Assembly: GCF_900205755.1 (NCBI RefSeq)
Contig: NZ_OANS01000001.1
Span: 552,206 to 616,205, forward strand
Direction of reading: 5' to 3'
Source of the DNA: Polynucleobacter meluiroseus
GTDB lineage: Bacteria > Pseudomonadota > Gammaproteobacteria > Burkholderiales > Burkholderiaceae
Length of the DNA stretch: 64,000 nt
Each line of letters starts with the position of its first letter. The first letter of the stretch is position 1. Below, piece after piece: positions 44,876 to 56,168 of this stretch. The notes under the pieces were generated by a model that worked only from the letters and a program-made list of their open reading frames with translations, did not search any database and was not told the origin of the DNA. The position numbers and the translations under genes are program-made.

Positions 44876-47278
44876 ATGTCCAACCAACAGCAATCAACTA
44901 GTAATGTAGCGAACGCTTATGTTTTACCTTTCGAGCAACTCCGAATGACAGATGTCGAATTTGTCGGCGGCAAGAATGCTTCCTTAGGTGAAATGATTTC
45001 TCAATTGTCTGCGACGGGTGTCAGAGTGCCAACGGGGTTTGCAACAACCTCATTAGCATTTCGTGATTTCCTAGAGCACAACAATTTGACTGATCGCATT
45101 CACAAGCGTTTAGAAAATCTCAATATTGATGATGTCCGCGCCTTAGCTGAAGCCGGTAAAGAAATCCGTCATTGGATCGAAGCGGCGCCATTTCAGCCTC
45201 GCTTAGAAGAAGAAGTTCGTAATGCTTTTAAAGTCTTGGATGATTCCGGTAAGGGTTCCTTTGCGGTACGCTCTTCTGCTACTGCGGAAGATTTGCCAGA
45301 CGCTTCATTTGCCGGTCAGCAAGAAAGCTTCCTCAACGTCGAAGGCATCGAGCATGCCTTACTCAAGATTCGGGAAGTCTTCGCCTCTTTGTATAACGAT
45401 CGCGCGATTTCCTATCGTGTGCATAAAGGCTTTACGCATAGCGAAGTCGCCTTATCCGTTGGTGTTCAACGGATGGTGCGCTCCGACTTAGGTGCAGCTG
45501 GTGTGATGTTTACTTTGGATACTGAATCTGGCTTTGAGGATGTTGTCTTCATTACCTCTAGCTACGGCTTAGGTGAGACTGTGGTTCAAGGTGCAGTGAA
45601 TCCAGATGAGTTTTATGTGTTCAAAACGACTTTGGCGCAGGATAAGAAGGCGATTATTCGCCGCTCTTTAGGATCCAAACTCATTCAGATGCAATTCGCT
45701 CCAGCAGGTTCTGCCGAGAAAGTAATCACTGTTGATGTGACTCCAGAGAAGCGCAATCGTTTTTCTTTAGAAGATGCTGACATTACTGAGTTGGCTAAAT
45801 ACGCCGTCATTATTGAAAAGCATTATGGCCGTCCAATGGATATCGAGTGGGGTAAAGATGGTCAAGATGGCCGTATTTATATTTTGCAAGCTCGTCCAGA
45901 GACAGTAAAGAGTCAGGCCGCTGGCCAAGTAGAGATGCGCTACAAGCTTAAGGGCAGCTCTAAAGTATTAGTTAAGGGCCGTGCGATCGGTCAAAAGATT
46001 GGTGCAGGACCAGTACGCGTAATTCGTGATCCGAGTGAGATGGATCGCGTACAGCCTGGCGACGTCTTGGTAGCGGATATGACTGACCCTAACTGGGAAC
46101 CCGTCATGAAGCGTGCTTCTGCAATTATCACCAACCGCGGTGGTCGTACTTGCCACGCCGCGATTATTGCCCGCGAGTTGGGTGTACCTGCGGTGGTCGG
46201 TTGCGGTGATGCTACTGAGCACCTCCAAGACGGCATGATGGTAACGGTATCTTGTGCTGAAGGCGATGAAGGTCATGTCTACGATGGTTTGATTGAAACC
46301 GAAGTGAGTGAGATTTCTCGCGGTGTCTTGCCAGAGATTCCAGTGAAGATCACGATGAACATCGGCAATCCTCAGCTGGCTTTCGACTTCTGCCAGTTGC
46401 CTAACGCAGGTGTTGGCTTAGCTCGCCTTGAGTTCATTATCAATAACTACATTGGTGTGCATCCACGGGCAGTACTGGAATATCCCAATATTGATCCTGA
46501 CTTAAAGCGTGCGGTCGAAAGCGTAGCACGGGGTTATGCAAGTCCACGTCAGTTCTATGAAGATAAGCTGGTTGAGGGTGTTGCTACTATTGCAGCGGCC
46601 TTCTATCCAAAACCAGTGATTGTGCGTTTATCGGATTTCAAATCCAATGAGTACAAAAAACTCATCGGCGGTTCACGCTATGAGCCCGATGAAGAGAACC
46701 CAATGCTGGGCTTCCGTGGTGCTTCACGTTATGTCTCCGCTGATTTTGGCGAAGCCTTTGCGATGGAATGCGCGGCAATGAAGCGTGTTCGCGAAGATAT
46801 GGGCTTGGACAATGTCGAGATCATGATTCCGTTTGTGCGCACGATTAAGCAGGCTGAGCGCGTGATCGACATGATGGCGAAGTTAGGCCTTAAGCGTGGC
46901 GACAAAGGCCTGCGTTTGATCATGATGTGTGAGATTCCATCAAACGCGATTTTGGCTGATCAGTTCTTAGAGTATTTCGATGGATTCTCAATCGGCTCGA
47001 ATGATATGACGCAGTTGACCCTCGGCTTGGATCGCGATTCCGGTATGGAATTGTTGGCCATTGACTTTGATGAGCGTGATCCTGCAGTCGAGTTCATGAT
47101 TGCGCGCTCGATTGATGCTTGCCGTAAGCAAAACAAATACGTGGGTATTTGCGGTCAAGGCCCTTCAGATCATCCAGACTTTGCTCGTTGGTTGGTGGCG
47201 AAAGGCATTACCTCAATTTCCCTCAACCCGGATAGCGTAGTGGCTACCTGGGAAATGTTGGGTAAGTCAGAGGCATAG
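44876..47278 (+). CDS. ppsA: Phosphoenolpyruvate synthase
   Basis: Makes PEP from pyruvate and ATP for gluconeogenesis. The 800-residue protein has the ATP-grasp domain ([30 protein letters not shown]), the phosphohistidine swivel motif [15 protein letters not shown], and the C-terminal PEP-binding barrel ([21 protein letters not shown]). Its regulator ppsR is divergent from it. Confidence 0.97.
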   Translation: MSNQQQSTSNVANAYVLPFEQLRMTDVEFVGGKNASLGEMISQLSATGVRVPTGFATTSLAFRDFLEHNNLTDRIHKRLENLNIDDVRALAEAGKEIRHWIEAAPFQPRLEEEVRNAFKVLDDSGKGSFAVRSSATAEDLPDASFAGQQESFLNVEGIEHALLKIREVFASLYNDRAISYRVHKGFTHSEVALSVGVQRMVRSDLGAAGVMFTLDTESGFEDVVFITSSYGLGETVVQGAVNPDEFYVFKTTLAQDKKAIIRRSLGSKLIQMQFAPAGSAEKVITVDVTPEKRNRFSLEDADITELAKYAVIIEKHYGRPMDIEWGKDGQDGRIYILQARPETVKSQAAGQVEMRYKLKGSSKVLVKGRAIGQKIGAGPVRVIRDPSEMDRVQPGDVLVADMTDPNWEPVMKRASAIITNRGGRTCHAAIIARELGVPAVVGCGDATEHLQDGMMVTVSCAEGDEGHVYDGLIETEVSEISRGVLPEIPVKITMNIGNPQLAFDFCQLPNAGVGLARLEFIINNYIGVHPRAVLEYPNIDPDLKRAVESVARGYASPRQFYEDKLVEGVATIAAAFYPKPVIVRLSDFKSNEYKKLIGGSRYEPDEENPMLGFRGASRYVSADFGEAFAMECAAMKRVREDMGLDNVEIMIPFVRTIKQAERVIDMMAKLGLKRGDKGLRLIMMCEIPSNAILADQFLEYFDGFSIGSNDMTQLTLGLDRDSGMELLAIDFDERDPAVEFMIARSIDACRKQNKYVGICGQGPSDHPDFARWLVAKGITSISLNPDSVVATWEMLGKSEA

Positions 47279-47288
47279 GTCGGGAAAG

Positions 47289-47319
47289 AAAAAAGACCTA
47301 GATGATGAATCTAGGTCTT
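47289..47319 (-). terminator. Bidirectional terminator between ppsA and the Anbu operon
   Basis: AAGACCTAGAT-GATGA-ATCTAGGTCTT forms an 11-bp stem. On the minus strand it is followed by TTTTTTCTTT, a clear T-run for the Anbu operon. On the plus strand no T-run follows, so ppsA termination there is less certain. Confidence 0.8.
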
Positions 47320-47342
47320 GAGTAGTATCCGAGGTGGTTTGT

Positions 47343-48233
47343 TTAGGCTTTAGCCTTTACGGCCACCTTTTTTGTTAGTCGTCTATTTTTAAGGCCAGAG
47401 GCGGCGGGTTTAACCACCTTCTTTTGGCGAGATTTTATTGGCTGGTGAATGACCTCTAGTGCCGCCATTTTTTTGGGGTTTGTGGCGATGGCGCGGGTCT
47501 TATTAGCACCTGTCCAGCTTGGCTCAGCAATCGAATTGAAGGCCTCGCGTAGCCTGTCGCCCCAGTGCTGATGGATCATCTGAAAGTAGGGATTGGATTC
47601 ATCCAAAGTAACTAGCTTGCCCGCCTTGAATGAGTTCTTCTCGTAAACTAGTAAATCGAGCGGTAGACCAACGGAAATATTGCTATTCAACGTAGAATCC
47701 ATCGAAATCAGTGCGCACTTGGTTGCAAGGCTGAGTGGGGAGTTAAAGCTCAACACTCTGTCCAATATGGGCTTGCCATATTTTGATTCACCAATCTGGA
47801 AATAACACGTTTCCGTTGTAGCTTCAATAAAATTACCAGCTGAATAAACATTAAATAAACGGGGGCGCTCCCCTTTTACCTGACCGCCAAAAATCAGATT
47901 GCAGTTGAAATCAATACCTGCTTTTTCTAAAGACGCATGGTCCCGCTCATAAACTTCTTTAATCGCATTGCCCACAACCACAGCAGCATCATGCGCATTG
48001 TCGACATTCCACAAATTATTCCCGTCAAGTAGCTCACCTTGAAGCAAGATCTCTTTAACGGCTTGCGTGATGGCAAGGTTCCCTGCGCTTAATAAGGTAA
48101 AAATCCGGTCATTATCCTTTTGGAATATAGTCATTTTCCGAAAGGTGCCGATTTGATCAACACCCGCATTTGTGCGGGTATCTGATAAAAATACGAGACC
48201 ATCTTTGAGGCAAAGCCCAATGCAATACGTCAT
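47343..48233 (-). CDS. Anbu-type proteasome-like peptidase with basic tail
   Basis: Anbu (ancestral beta subunit) is an N-terminal-nucleophile peptidase related to the proteasome and HslV. The 296-residue protein starts M-T-Y-C-I-G, with Thr2 as nucleophile after Met removal, then LSDTRTNAGVD, and shares the proteasome beta fold. The last 50 residues, from KTRAIATNPKKM to the end, form a Lys/Arg-rich, probably disordered tail beyond the usual domain. The three genes just upstream on the same strand (transglutaminase, alpha-E, ATP-grasp) are the known companions of Anbu, so the set probably acts in one peptide tagging or turnover pathway (inference from family literature). Confidence 0.88.
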   Translation of the reverse strand: MTYCIGLCLKDGLVFLSDTRTNAGVDQIGTFRKMTIFQKDNDRIFTLLSAGNLAITQAVKEILLQGELLDGNNLWNVDNAHDAAVVVGNAIKEVYERDHASLEKAGIDFNCNLIFGGQVKGERPRLFNVYSAGNFIEATTETCYFQIGESKYGKPILDRVLSFNSPLSLATKCALISMDSTLNSNISVGLPLDLLVYEKNSFKAGKLVTLDESNPYFQMIHQHWGDRLREAFNSIAEPSWTGANKTRAIATNPKKMAALEVIHQPIKSRQKKVVKPAASGLKNRRLTKKVAVKAKA

Positions 48234-48296
48234 TCCACAGCCTTTTTAATTGATTTACTGCTGAGAATTATCGCTGATTTGAGGGCGGTAAGCCGG

Positions 48297-49097
48297 TTAC
48301 TGGCTCAAGGCCTGTATTGCAATACTAGCGCTGAGTTGCTCCCCTTCGCCACCGGAACGCACACCTTTTACTGGTGCTGCGGAATAATAGTCACGACCGA
48401 TGGCTAAGCGAATATGCCGCGCATCGACTAGGCAGGCATGGGTGATATCTACACTAATCCAAATGCCCCGTTCAATATCGCTACAGAAATCAATCCAAGC
48501 GTGACTGGCTAAATTAGGAGATTCTTCTGCAAAAAAATAACCACTAACGTAACGCGCAGGAATGCCTGAGGCACGACATAGGGCCAACATGACATGGGCA
48601 TGATCTTGGCAAACTCCCGATTTCATGGTGAAGGATTGGTTGGCAGTAGTAGCGAAATTCGTTTCACCAGGGGAGTAAATAATTTCAGTTTGTATTGCAG
48701 AGGCTAAGGTTAATACTTCGCTGATGGTATTGTTCTTTGGTAAAGACGAGGCAAAGAATGCCAGCATTTCCTCGGAGGGTTCTGTCAAATTGGTCTGTTG
48801 CAGTAAGTAGTAGGGTGAAACGGCCTTCGCATCATCTATAAATTCAAAGGCAGCCTCTGTTTGGATTTCACCCTCCGCCTCAATCATCATCGAGGTATAT
48901 GCATTTTCTTGAACGAAGATATTGCACAGATTTCCAAAGGCATCAATCGAGTTATTGGGTTTTATTGGGGTGTTTACTTTCCACTTCTCTATTTGCTGTC
49001 CAGCCACTTTTGGAGGTGTTAAGCGAAGCTCCTGAATGGAATATCGAACAGGTGTTTCATAGCGATATTCAGTGCAATGACGTATCTTTAAGCGCAT
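48297..49097 (-). CDS. Transglutaminase-like Cys peptidase, Anbu operon
   Basis: The 266-residue protein has the N-terminal Bact_transglu_N domain (LKIRHCTEYRYETPV) and a transglutaminase core with the triad Cys163 (SGVCQDHAHVM), His199 and Asp203 (SHAWIDF). It starts 8 bases downstream of the alpha-E gene. It could cleave or form peptide or amide bonds. The substrate is unknown. Confidence 0.9.
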   Translation of the reverse strand: MRLKIRHCTEYRYETPVRYSIQELRLTPPKVAGQQIEKWKVNTPIKPNNSIDAFGNLCNIFVQENAYTSMMIEAEGEIQTEAAFEFIDDAKAVSPYYLLQQTNLTEPSEEMLAFFASSLPKNNTISEVLTLASAIQTEIIYSPGETNFATTANQSFTMKSGVCQDHAHVMLALCRASGIPARYVSGYFFAEESPNLASHAWIDFCSDIERGIWISVDITHACLVDARHIRLAIGRDYYSAAPVKGVRSGGEGEQLSASIAIQALSQ

Positions 49098-49105
49098 AAG
49101 GGTTT

Positions 49106-50095
49106 TCAGGCAACTGCCAGTGGAATGAGGTAGGCATTGCTAAATTCATCTGCAATGAAGTTGATGCGCTCTAAGAAGTCCTCAATGAATTCTTCCAGCC
49201 CTTGTGTGAAGACCTCATCAATATCAGAATAATCTAGGCTAGCTTTAAGCTTGCCAAGTAAGCGCTCGATTTCTTTGGATTGTAGGTTTTTGACTTCGGA
49301 TATGAGGGGGATCAATTCATTCACGCAGCACACTAATGAACGAGGCATTTGTTTATTAAAGATCAACAGTTGCGCCACTTTTTTTGGACTGACTTGATCG
49401 GAATAAATTTGACGATAAATTTCAAAAGCCGAGACTGAACGCAGCAGGGCAGCCCAGTGGTAGAAATCAAAAAAGTTACCATCAGTGCCCTCAGTGACTT
49501 CTTTAAGGTCATTTTCAGGGTTGTTTAAGGCCTTTAGGGTAATCGGATCTTCATACTTCGTTTGCAAAATACGTGCGGTACTGTCCGCGCGCTCTAGCAA
49601 TGTACCGATGTTCATAAAGTAAAAGGCTTCATTTTTGAGCATGGTGCCATGCATCACTCCTCTAAATAAATGGCAGCGATGTTTTACCCAGTCTAATAGA
49701 CGGCTTGGATCCGATTGATTGCGCGCTTCTAAAATGCGCTGGAGCTCAAGCCAAGTAGTGTTTTGAGTCTCCCATACCTCTGAAGTAATCTTGCCGCGGA
49801 TGACTCGGGCATTCTCGCGTGCGGCAAATAAGCAGGACACGATACTGGAGGGGTTGCCAGTTTCATAAATCATGAAATCTAAAATGTTTTCCCGATTGAT
49901 GACATCGTATTGCGCCCTAAAGGCATCTTCTAGCTTTGAAATCGTCAGTAACTTTTTCCAGCTTTGCTCCAAAAATTCTGCAGGCTGGGGTAGTAAGGAG
50001 GTCTGATGATTGACGTCCAACATCCGAGCAGTATTCTCAGCGCGTTCTGTATAGCGTGCCATCCAATATAGGCAATCAGCGGTGCGGCTTAGCAT
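49106..50095 (-). CDS. Alpha-E domain protein (DUF403), Anbu operon
   Basis: The 329-residue all-helical protein begins MLSRTADCLYWMARYTERAENTARML, the alpha-E domain signature. This family always travels with circularly permuted ATP-grasp and transglutaminase genes. No catalytic site is known. It lies 17 bases behind the ATP-grasp gene. Confidence 0.9.
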   Translation of the reverse strand: MLSRTADCLYWMARYTERAENTARMLDVNHQTSLLPQPAEFLEQSWKKLLTISKLEDAFRAQYDVINRENILDFMIYETGNPSSIVSCLFAARENARVIRGKITSEVWETQNTTWLELQRILEARNQSDPSRLLDWVKHRCHLFRGVMHGTMLKNEAFYFMNIGTLLERADSTARILQTKYEDPITLKALNNPENDLKEVTEGTDGNFFDFYHWAALLRSVSAFEIYRQIYSDQVSPKKVAQLLIFNKQMPRSLVCCVNELIPLISEVKNLQSKEIERLLGKLKASLDYSDIDEVFTQGLEEFIEDFLERINFIADEFSNAYLIPLAVA

Positions 50096-50112
50096 CGGTA
50101 TTTAGACTCCAT

Positions 50113-51525
50113 CTACTTTTCCAGAACCCAGGTATCTTTGGTGCCACCACCCTGAGAGGAGTTCACTACTAAAGAACCCTCTTTGAGGGCTACACGCGTT
50201 AATCCTCCGGGAACCATTTTGATCGTTTTACCTGAGAGTACGAAAGGCCTTAAATCAATATGGCGAGGGGCTATACCAGATTCGACAAAGGTGGGGCAGG
50301 TAGATAGCGCCAAGGTAGGTTGGGCAATATATCTATCGGGGTGCGCCAACAGTTGCACTCTAAAGGAAGCAATTTCCTTTTTGCTTGAGGCGGGGCCAAC
50401 TAACATGCCATATCCGCCCGCGCCATGTGTAAGCTTGACCACGAGCTTATCTAAATTGGCTAAGGTGTATGCGAGATCTTCGGGCTTGCGACATTGAAAA
50501 GTTGGCACGTTATTAAGAATCGGTTTTTCACCAAGATAAAACTCAATCATGTCGGGCACATAAGGGTAGATCGACTTATCGTCGGCGATACCTGTGCCAA
50601 TCGCATTGGCTAGAGTCACGTTCCCGGCCCGATATGCGGATAACAACCCCGCTACACCCAAAGTGGAATTGGAGCGAAACGCGAGTGGGTCAAGAAAGTC
50701 ATCATCGACCCGACGATAGATCACGTCGACTCGCTCAGGCCCCTGGGTTGTGCGCATAAAGACTTGTTCATTTTTAACGAATAAATCTTTACCTTCGACT
50801 AATTCAACCCCCATTTGCTGAGCTAAATAACTGTGCTCGAAGTACGCCGCATTAAACATGCCCGGGGTAAGCACTACGACATTCGGTTTCTTGACGTCAT
50901 TCGGCTTCAACGACTTGAGGCACTCTAGCAATAAATCGGGATAGTGTTCAACTGGGGCAACACGGTATTTTTGAAAGAGGTCTGGAAAGAGTCGCATCAT
51001 CATCTTGCGATCTTCAACCATGTATGAAACACCCGAGGGTACGCGCAAGTTATCTTCTAAAACATAGAATTCACCTTCACCCGCTCTGACAATATCAATG
51101 CCCGCAATCTGCGCATAGATATCGCGCGGTACGCTGACATTGCGCATCTCAGGGCGGTATTGGGCATTGTTATAAATTTGCTCAGCAGGAATGATCCCCG
51201 CTTTGATGATGTCTTCATCGTGGTAAATGTCATAGATAAAGCGATTGAGCGCTTTGACTCTTTGACGCAAGCCGGCCTCTAATTGCTCCCACTCTTTTGC
51301 CGCAAAAATTCTGGGAATCTGATCGAAGGGAATGGTTCTTTCTGCAGCGAGGTCATCCCCGTAAACCGCAAAGGTAATGCCCACTCGCCGAAAGATTAAA
51401 TCCGCCTCAGCCTGCTTCAAGCTCATCAAGCTATCGCTCTGATGTTTTAACCAATCATGAAATATTTGGTAGTGGGCGCGCGCTTTGCCATGGGCATTGA
51501 GCATTTCGTCAAAAGGCAGATTCAT
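50113..51525 (-). CDS. Circularly permuted ATP-grasp type 2 protein
   Basis: A 470-residue protein of the CP-ATP-grasp family predicted to ligate peptides or amino acids. It has the N-terminal FRRVGITFAVYGD segment, the VLEDNLRVPSGVSYM block and the GAGGYGMLVGP loop. It is the first gene of the Anbu operon (ATP-grasp, alpha-E, transglutaminase, Anbu). The 92 bases upstream separate it from smpB on the same strand. Confidence 0.9.
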   Translation of the reverse strand: MNLPFDEMLNAHGKARAHYQIFHDWLKHQSDSLMSLKQAEADLIFRRVGITFAVYGDDLAAERTIPFDQIPRIFAAKEWEQLEAGLRQRVKALNRFIYDIYHDEDIIKAGIIPAEQIYNNAQYRPEMRNVSVPRDIYAQIAGIDIVRAGEGEFYVLEDNLRVPSGVSYMVEDRKMMMRLFPDLFQKYRVAPVEHYPDLLLECLKSLKPNDVKKPNVVVLTPGMFNAAYFEHSYLAQQMGVELVEGKDLFVKNEQVFMRTTQGPERVDVIYRRVDDDFLDPLAFRSNSTLGVAGLLSAYRAGNVTLANAIGTGIADDKSIYPYVPDMIEFYLGEKPILNNVPTFQCRKPEDLAYTLANLDKLVVKLTHGAGGYGMLVGPASSKKEIASFRVQLLAHPDRYIAQPTLALSTCPTFVESGIAPRHIDLRPFVLSGKTIKMVPGGLTRVALKEGSLVVNSSQGGGTKDTWVLEK

Positions 51526-51617
51526 ATGGTTACCATAACCTTTTTAAAGTTGGCAAACCAAAGTCTAGGCACTGGATAGTGCAATGTGCACTAATTTAGT
51601 GCAAGGCAGCTGGGCGC

Positions 51618-52070
51618 TTAGGCGTTGAGATCGCCTCTGGCAATACGTCCTTTTTGGACTTCCCACTCTCGCTCTTTGGTTGCAGCCCGCTTGTCATGCT
51701 GCTTTTTACCTCTTGCAAGGCCGATTTCGCATTTCACTTTGCCTTTCGCAAAATGTAGATTGAGGGGTACCAGGGTATAGCCTTTTTGTTCAACCTTACC
51801 AATCAGCTTGCGAATTTCTACCGCATTGAGGAGTAGTTTGCGGGTACGGGTACTGTCCGGCACGATATGGGTAGAGGCGGCGAGCAGGGGGGTGATATGA
51901 CAGCCGATGAGATACAGCTCCGCCTGGCGAATGACGACATACGCTTCTTTGACGTGCACGCGACCGGCGCGGATGGACTTGACTTCCCAGCCCTCCAGCA
52001 CAAGTCCTGCTTCAAACCGTTCTTCAATAAAATAATCAAAGAAGGCTTTTTTGTTTTCGACGATACTCAT
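51618..52070 (-). CDS. smpB: SsrA-binding protein SmpB
   Basis: Partner of tmRNA in trans-translation. The 150-residue protein has the conserved [32 protein letters not shown]-terminal block and a basic C-terminal tail. It is divergent from ratA across 26 bases, a common proteobacterial arrangement. The tmRNA gene is not in the window. Confidence 0.97.
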   Translation of the reverse strand: MSIVENKKAFFDYFIEERFEAGLVLEGWEVKSIRAGRVHVKEAYVVIRQAELYLIGCHITPLLAASTHIVPDSTRTRKLLLNAVEIRKLIGKVEQKGYTLVPLNLHFAKGKVKCEIGLARGKKQHDKRAATKEREWEVQKGRIARGDLNA

Positions 52071-52096
52071 ATTTATTTAGCTTCTCAAGATCGATT

Positions 52097-52528
52097 ATGG
52101 CAGACGTCCACAAGACCGTTTTAATTGGCCAGTCAGCTGACCGCATGTATGGCTTAGTAACGGATGTTGCTAGCTACCCCGAGTTCCTGCCGTGGTGCGG
52201 CGGCGTGGAGATTTTCGAGCAAACGGAAACCGTACTCGATGCCAAAATCAATATTCAATTTAAGGGTATTAGCCAGTATTTTCGGACTAAGAACCTCAAT
52301 CACCGGCCAAATTCAATTGATATGACCTTTGTGGATGGGCCATTTAAGCTTTTCTCGGGCCAATGGAATTTTATCCCCCTAAAGGAAGATGCCTGTAAGG
52401 TGGAATTCAAGTTGCACTGGGAGTTTAAGAATATTCTGCTGGAAAAGATTATTGGCCCTGTTTTTGGCCATATTGCTGGCACCTTTGTAGATTGTTTTGT
52501 CAAAAGAGCTGAAGAGCTCTATGGCTAA
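52097..52528 (+). CDS. ratA: RatA/Coq10-like START-domain protein
   Basis: A 143-residue single-domain protein of the polyketide cyclase/START fold. It starts MADVHKTVLIGQSADRMYGLVTDVASYPEFLPWC, typical of the RatA/Pasteurella YfjG group. E. coli RatA was reported to inhibit 70S assembly, while eukaryotic homologues bind coenzyme Q. Which role applies is open. It overlaps rnfH. Confidence 0.88.
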   Translation: MADVHKTVLIGQSADRMYGLVTDVASYPEFLPWCGGVEIFEQTETVLDAKINIQFKGISQYFRTKNLNHRPNSIDMTFVDGPFKLFSGQWNFIPLKEDACKVEFKLHWEFKNILLEKIIGPVFGHIAGTFVDCFVKRAEELYG

Positions 52529-52883
52529 GGGAGTGCCAAACACTGCAATAGATATTTGGCTTTGTGATGCTCGCTTGGGGGAACCAACTCTTAAGCTCTT
52601 TACCTGCCATTTGCCCCTAAATGCAACTGCTACGGTTGGCCAGGCATTGATGCAGGCTGGCATAGCATCTGGACCGGCCGACCCCATCCTGGCTCGCAAA
52701 GGATGTTTTGGCGTGTTTGGCAAACGTAAAGACTGGGATAGCCCTATCTATGATGGGGATCGGCTGGAACTGTATTCCCCGCTGTTAATTGACCCTAAAA
52801 CAGTGCGTCGCAAGAAGGCTAACCAGAATCAGGATGCCAAATTCCAGGCCGCTGCTGCCAAAAGGAAGGCCAGGAGGCTATAA
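52521..52883 (+). CDS. rnfH: RnfH-family ubiquitin-like protein
   Basis: A small beta-grasp protein (120 aa from the ATG at 52521) with an IDIWLCDAR strand, FGKRKDWDSPIYDGDRLELYSPL and a Lys/Arg-rich C-terminus. It overlaps the ratA stop and forms the ratA-rnfH pair. An in-frame TTG at 52497 is less likely. The molecular role of the family is not settled. Confidence 0.88.
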   Translation: MAKGVPNTAIDIWLCDARLGEPTLKLFTCHLPLNATATVGQALMQAGIASGPADPILARKGCFGVFGKRKDWDSPIYDGDRLELYSPLLIDPKTVRRKKANQNQDAKFQAAAAKRKARRL

Positions 52884-52884
52884 T
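52855..52884 (+). promoter_or_regulatory. Promoter of guaBA inside the end of rnfH
   Basis: CTGCCA (52855-52860) and a perfect TATAAT (52879-52884), 18 bases apart, lie across the last codons and stop of rnfH, 25 bases before the guaB ATG. Confidence 0.6.
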
Positions 52885-52896
52885 CTGTTTTTGTGA

Positions 52897-54375
<1,479 letters not shown>

Positions 54376-54400
54376 GACTTAAATTAAGGCGGCTTCATTC

Positions 54401-56008
54401 GTGCATGACAAAATACTGATTCTCGACTTTGGTTCACAAGTCACGCAACTCATTGCGCGGCGAGTACGTGACGCCAAAGTCTATTCTGAAATCCATCCCT
54501 ACGATTGCGATCCTGAGTTCATTCGGCGCTTCGTCGAAAACGAGGGTTGCAAAGGCATCATCTTATCGGGTGGTCCTAGCTCGGTAACTGAGGCAGATAG
54601 TCCGCGCGCACCTCAAGCTGTCTTTGAGCTCGGTGTACCCGTGCTCGGTATTTGCTACGGCATGCAAACCATGGCAACCCAATTGGGTGGGTCCGTCGAT
54701 TCAGCTGAGTCACTGGGCAAAGCACGTGAGTTTGGTTACGCCGAAGTACGCGCTCATGGTCATACTGACTTATTAAAGGGCATCCAAGATTTTTCTACGA
54801 GTGAAGGTCACGGCATTCTGAAGGTATGGATGAGTCATGGCGATTCTGTAACGACCTTACCGCCCGCATTCAAAATCATGGCCTCCACCGAGTCATGCCC
54901 CATCGCCGGAATGGCGGATGAGGCGCGGCGCTTTTACGCATGTCAGTTTCATCCGGAAGTAACACACACCATTCAAGGAACTGCGCTATTAGAGCGTTTC
55001 GTACACGAGATCTGTGCTTGCAAGCCGGATTGGGTGATGGGTGACTACATTAGCGAAGCCGTTGAAAATATTCGTAAGCAAGTTGGCGATGAAGAGGTCA
55101 TTCTCGGTTTGTCGGGCGGAGTAGATTCTAGTGTTGCCGCAGCGTTGATACATCGCGCCATCGGTGATCAGCTGACCTGTGTCTTTGTAGACCATGGTCT
55201 CTTGCGCCTGAATGAGGGCGATATGGTCATGGAAATGTTTGCCCGCAACCTCGGTGTCAAAGTAATTCGAGTGGATGCAAAAGAGAAATTTATGTCTGAG
55301 CTTGCAGGTGTTGCTGACCCTGAGGCCAAGCGCAAAATTATCGGTAAAGAATTTGTAGAAATCTTCCAAAGTGAGTCCAGCAAGATTGAGAATGCCCAAT
55401 GGCTGGCACAAGGAACCATCTATCCTGATGTGATCGAGTCAGCTGGCAAAGGGAAGAAGGGCGCGCATACCATTAAGAGTCACCATAACGTGGGTGGCTT
55501 ACCTGAAGATATGCACCTCAAACTCCTTGAGCCGCTACGTGAGTTATTTAAAGATGAGGTACGTGAACTCGGTGTGGCACTAGGCTTGCCGCGCGAGATG
55601 GTCTATCGCCATCCTTTCCCAGGCCCTGGTTTGGGGGTGCGTATTTTGGGAGAGGTTAAAGCAGAATTTGCCATCCTATTACAGCGTGCTGATGCGATCT
55701 TTATTGAAGAGCTAAGAAGCACGATGGATGAAGTGAGTCAAAAATCCTGGTACGACCTCACTAGCCAAGCGTTTGCTGTTTTCTTACCAGTCAAATCGGT
55801 TGGCGTGATGGGTGATGGCAGAACCTATGAATATGTTGTAGCCCTGAGAGCCGTGCAGACACAGGACTTTATGACGGCCCATTGGGCCCATTTGCCCTAC
55901 GACTTACTCGGAAGAGTATCAAACCGCATCATCAATGAAGTGCGCGGCATCAACCGGGTTGTCTATGACATTAGTGGAAAACCGCCGGCGACGATTGAGT
56001 GGGAGTAG
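54401..56008 (+). CDS. guaA: GMP synthase (glutamine-hydrolysing)
   Basis: Amidates XMP to GMP using glutamine and ATP. The GTG-started, 535-residue protein has the class I amidotransferase triad (Cys85 in GICYGMQ, His/Glu in FHPEVTHT), the PP-loop [11 protein letters not shown], and the C-terminal dimerisation domain ending PATIEWE. Its 3' end is intact. The 3' end of guaA is a known hotspot for integrative elements, and a decayed recombinase follows. Confidence 0.98.
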   Translation: MHDKILILDFGSQVTQLIARRVRDAKVYSEIHPYDCDPEFIRRFVENEGCKGIILSGGPSSVTEADSPRAPQAVFELGVPVLGICYGMQTMATQLGGSVDSAESLGKAREFGYAEVRAHGHTDLLKGIQDFSTSEGHGILKVWMSHGDSVTTLPPAFKIMASTESCPIAGMADEARRFYACQFHPEVTHTIQGTALLERFVHEICACKPDWVMGDYISEAVENIRKQVGDEEVILGLSGGVDSSVAAALIHRAIGDQLTCVFVDHGLLRLNEGDMVMEMFARNLGVKVIRVDAKEKFMSELAGVADPEAKRKIIGKEFVEIFQSESSKIENAQWLAQGTIYPDVIESAGKGKKGAHTIKSHHNVGGLPEDMHLKLLEPLRELFKDEVRELGVALGLPREMVYRHPFPGPGLGVRILGEVKAEFAILLQRADAIFIEELRSTMDEVSQKSWYDLTSQAFAVFLPVKSVGVMGDGRTYEYVVALRAVQTQDFMTAHWAHLPYDLLGRVSNRIINEVRGINRVVYDISGKPPATIEWE

Positions 56009-56041
56009 AAACTCAGACTTAAGTCATTGATTCTTAAGGAT

Positions 56042-56116
56042 ATTAAAGTTACACAAAAGTTTCACACTGACTGCTAAGTGGTTGATTTTATTGAGCGCAG
56101 AAATTAAAGTTACACA
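56042..56116 (+). repeat. Two direct repeats between guaA and the recombinase
   Basis: The 14-base sequence ATTAAAGTTACACA occurs at 56042-56055 and again at 56103-56116, 61 bases apart. It may be a pair of recombinase arm sites or part of an attachment region. The spacer is AT-rich and holds no gene. Confidence 0.6.
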
Positions 56117-56168
56117 TAAACTTATACAAAAAAGTAACTATTCAATTTCGTAGACAACCCAAGCCCAA

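Noticed and set aside
56018..56038. CTTAAG ... CTTAAG as a guaA terminator
   Set aside because: The two hexamers are self-complementary but AT-rich, with no T-run after them.
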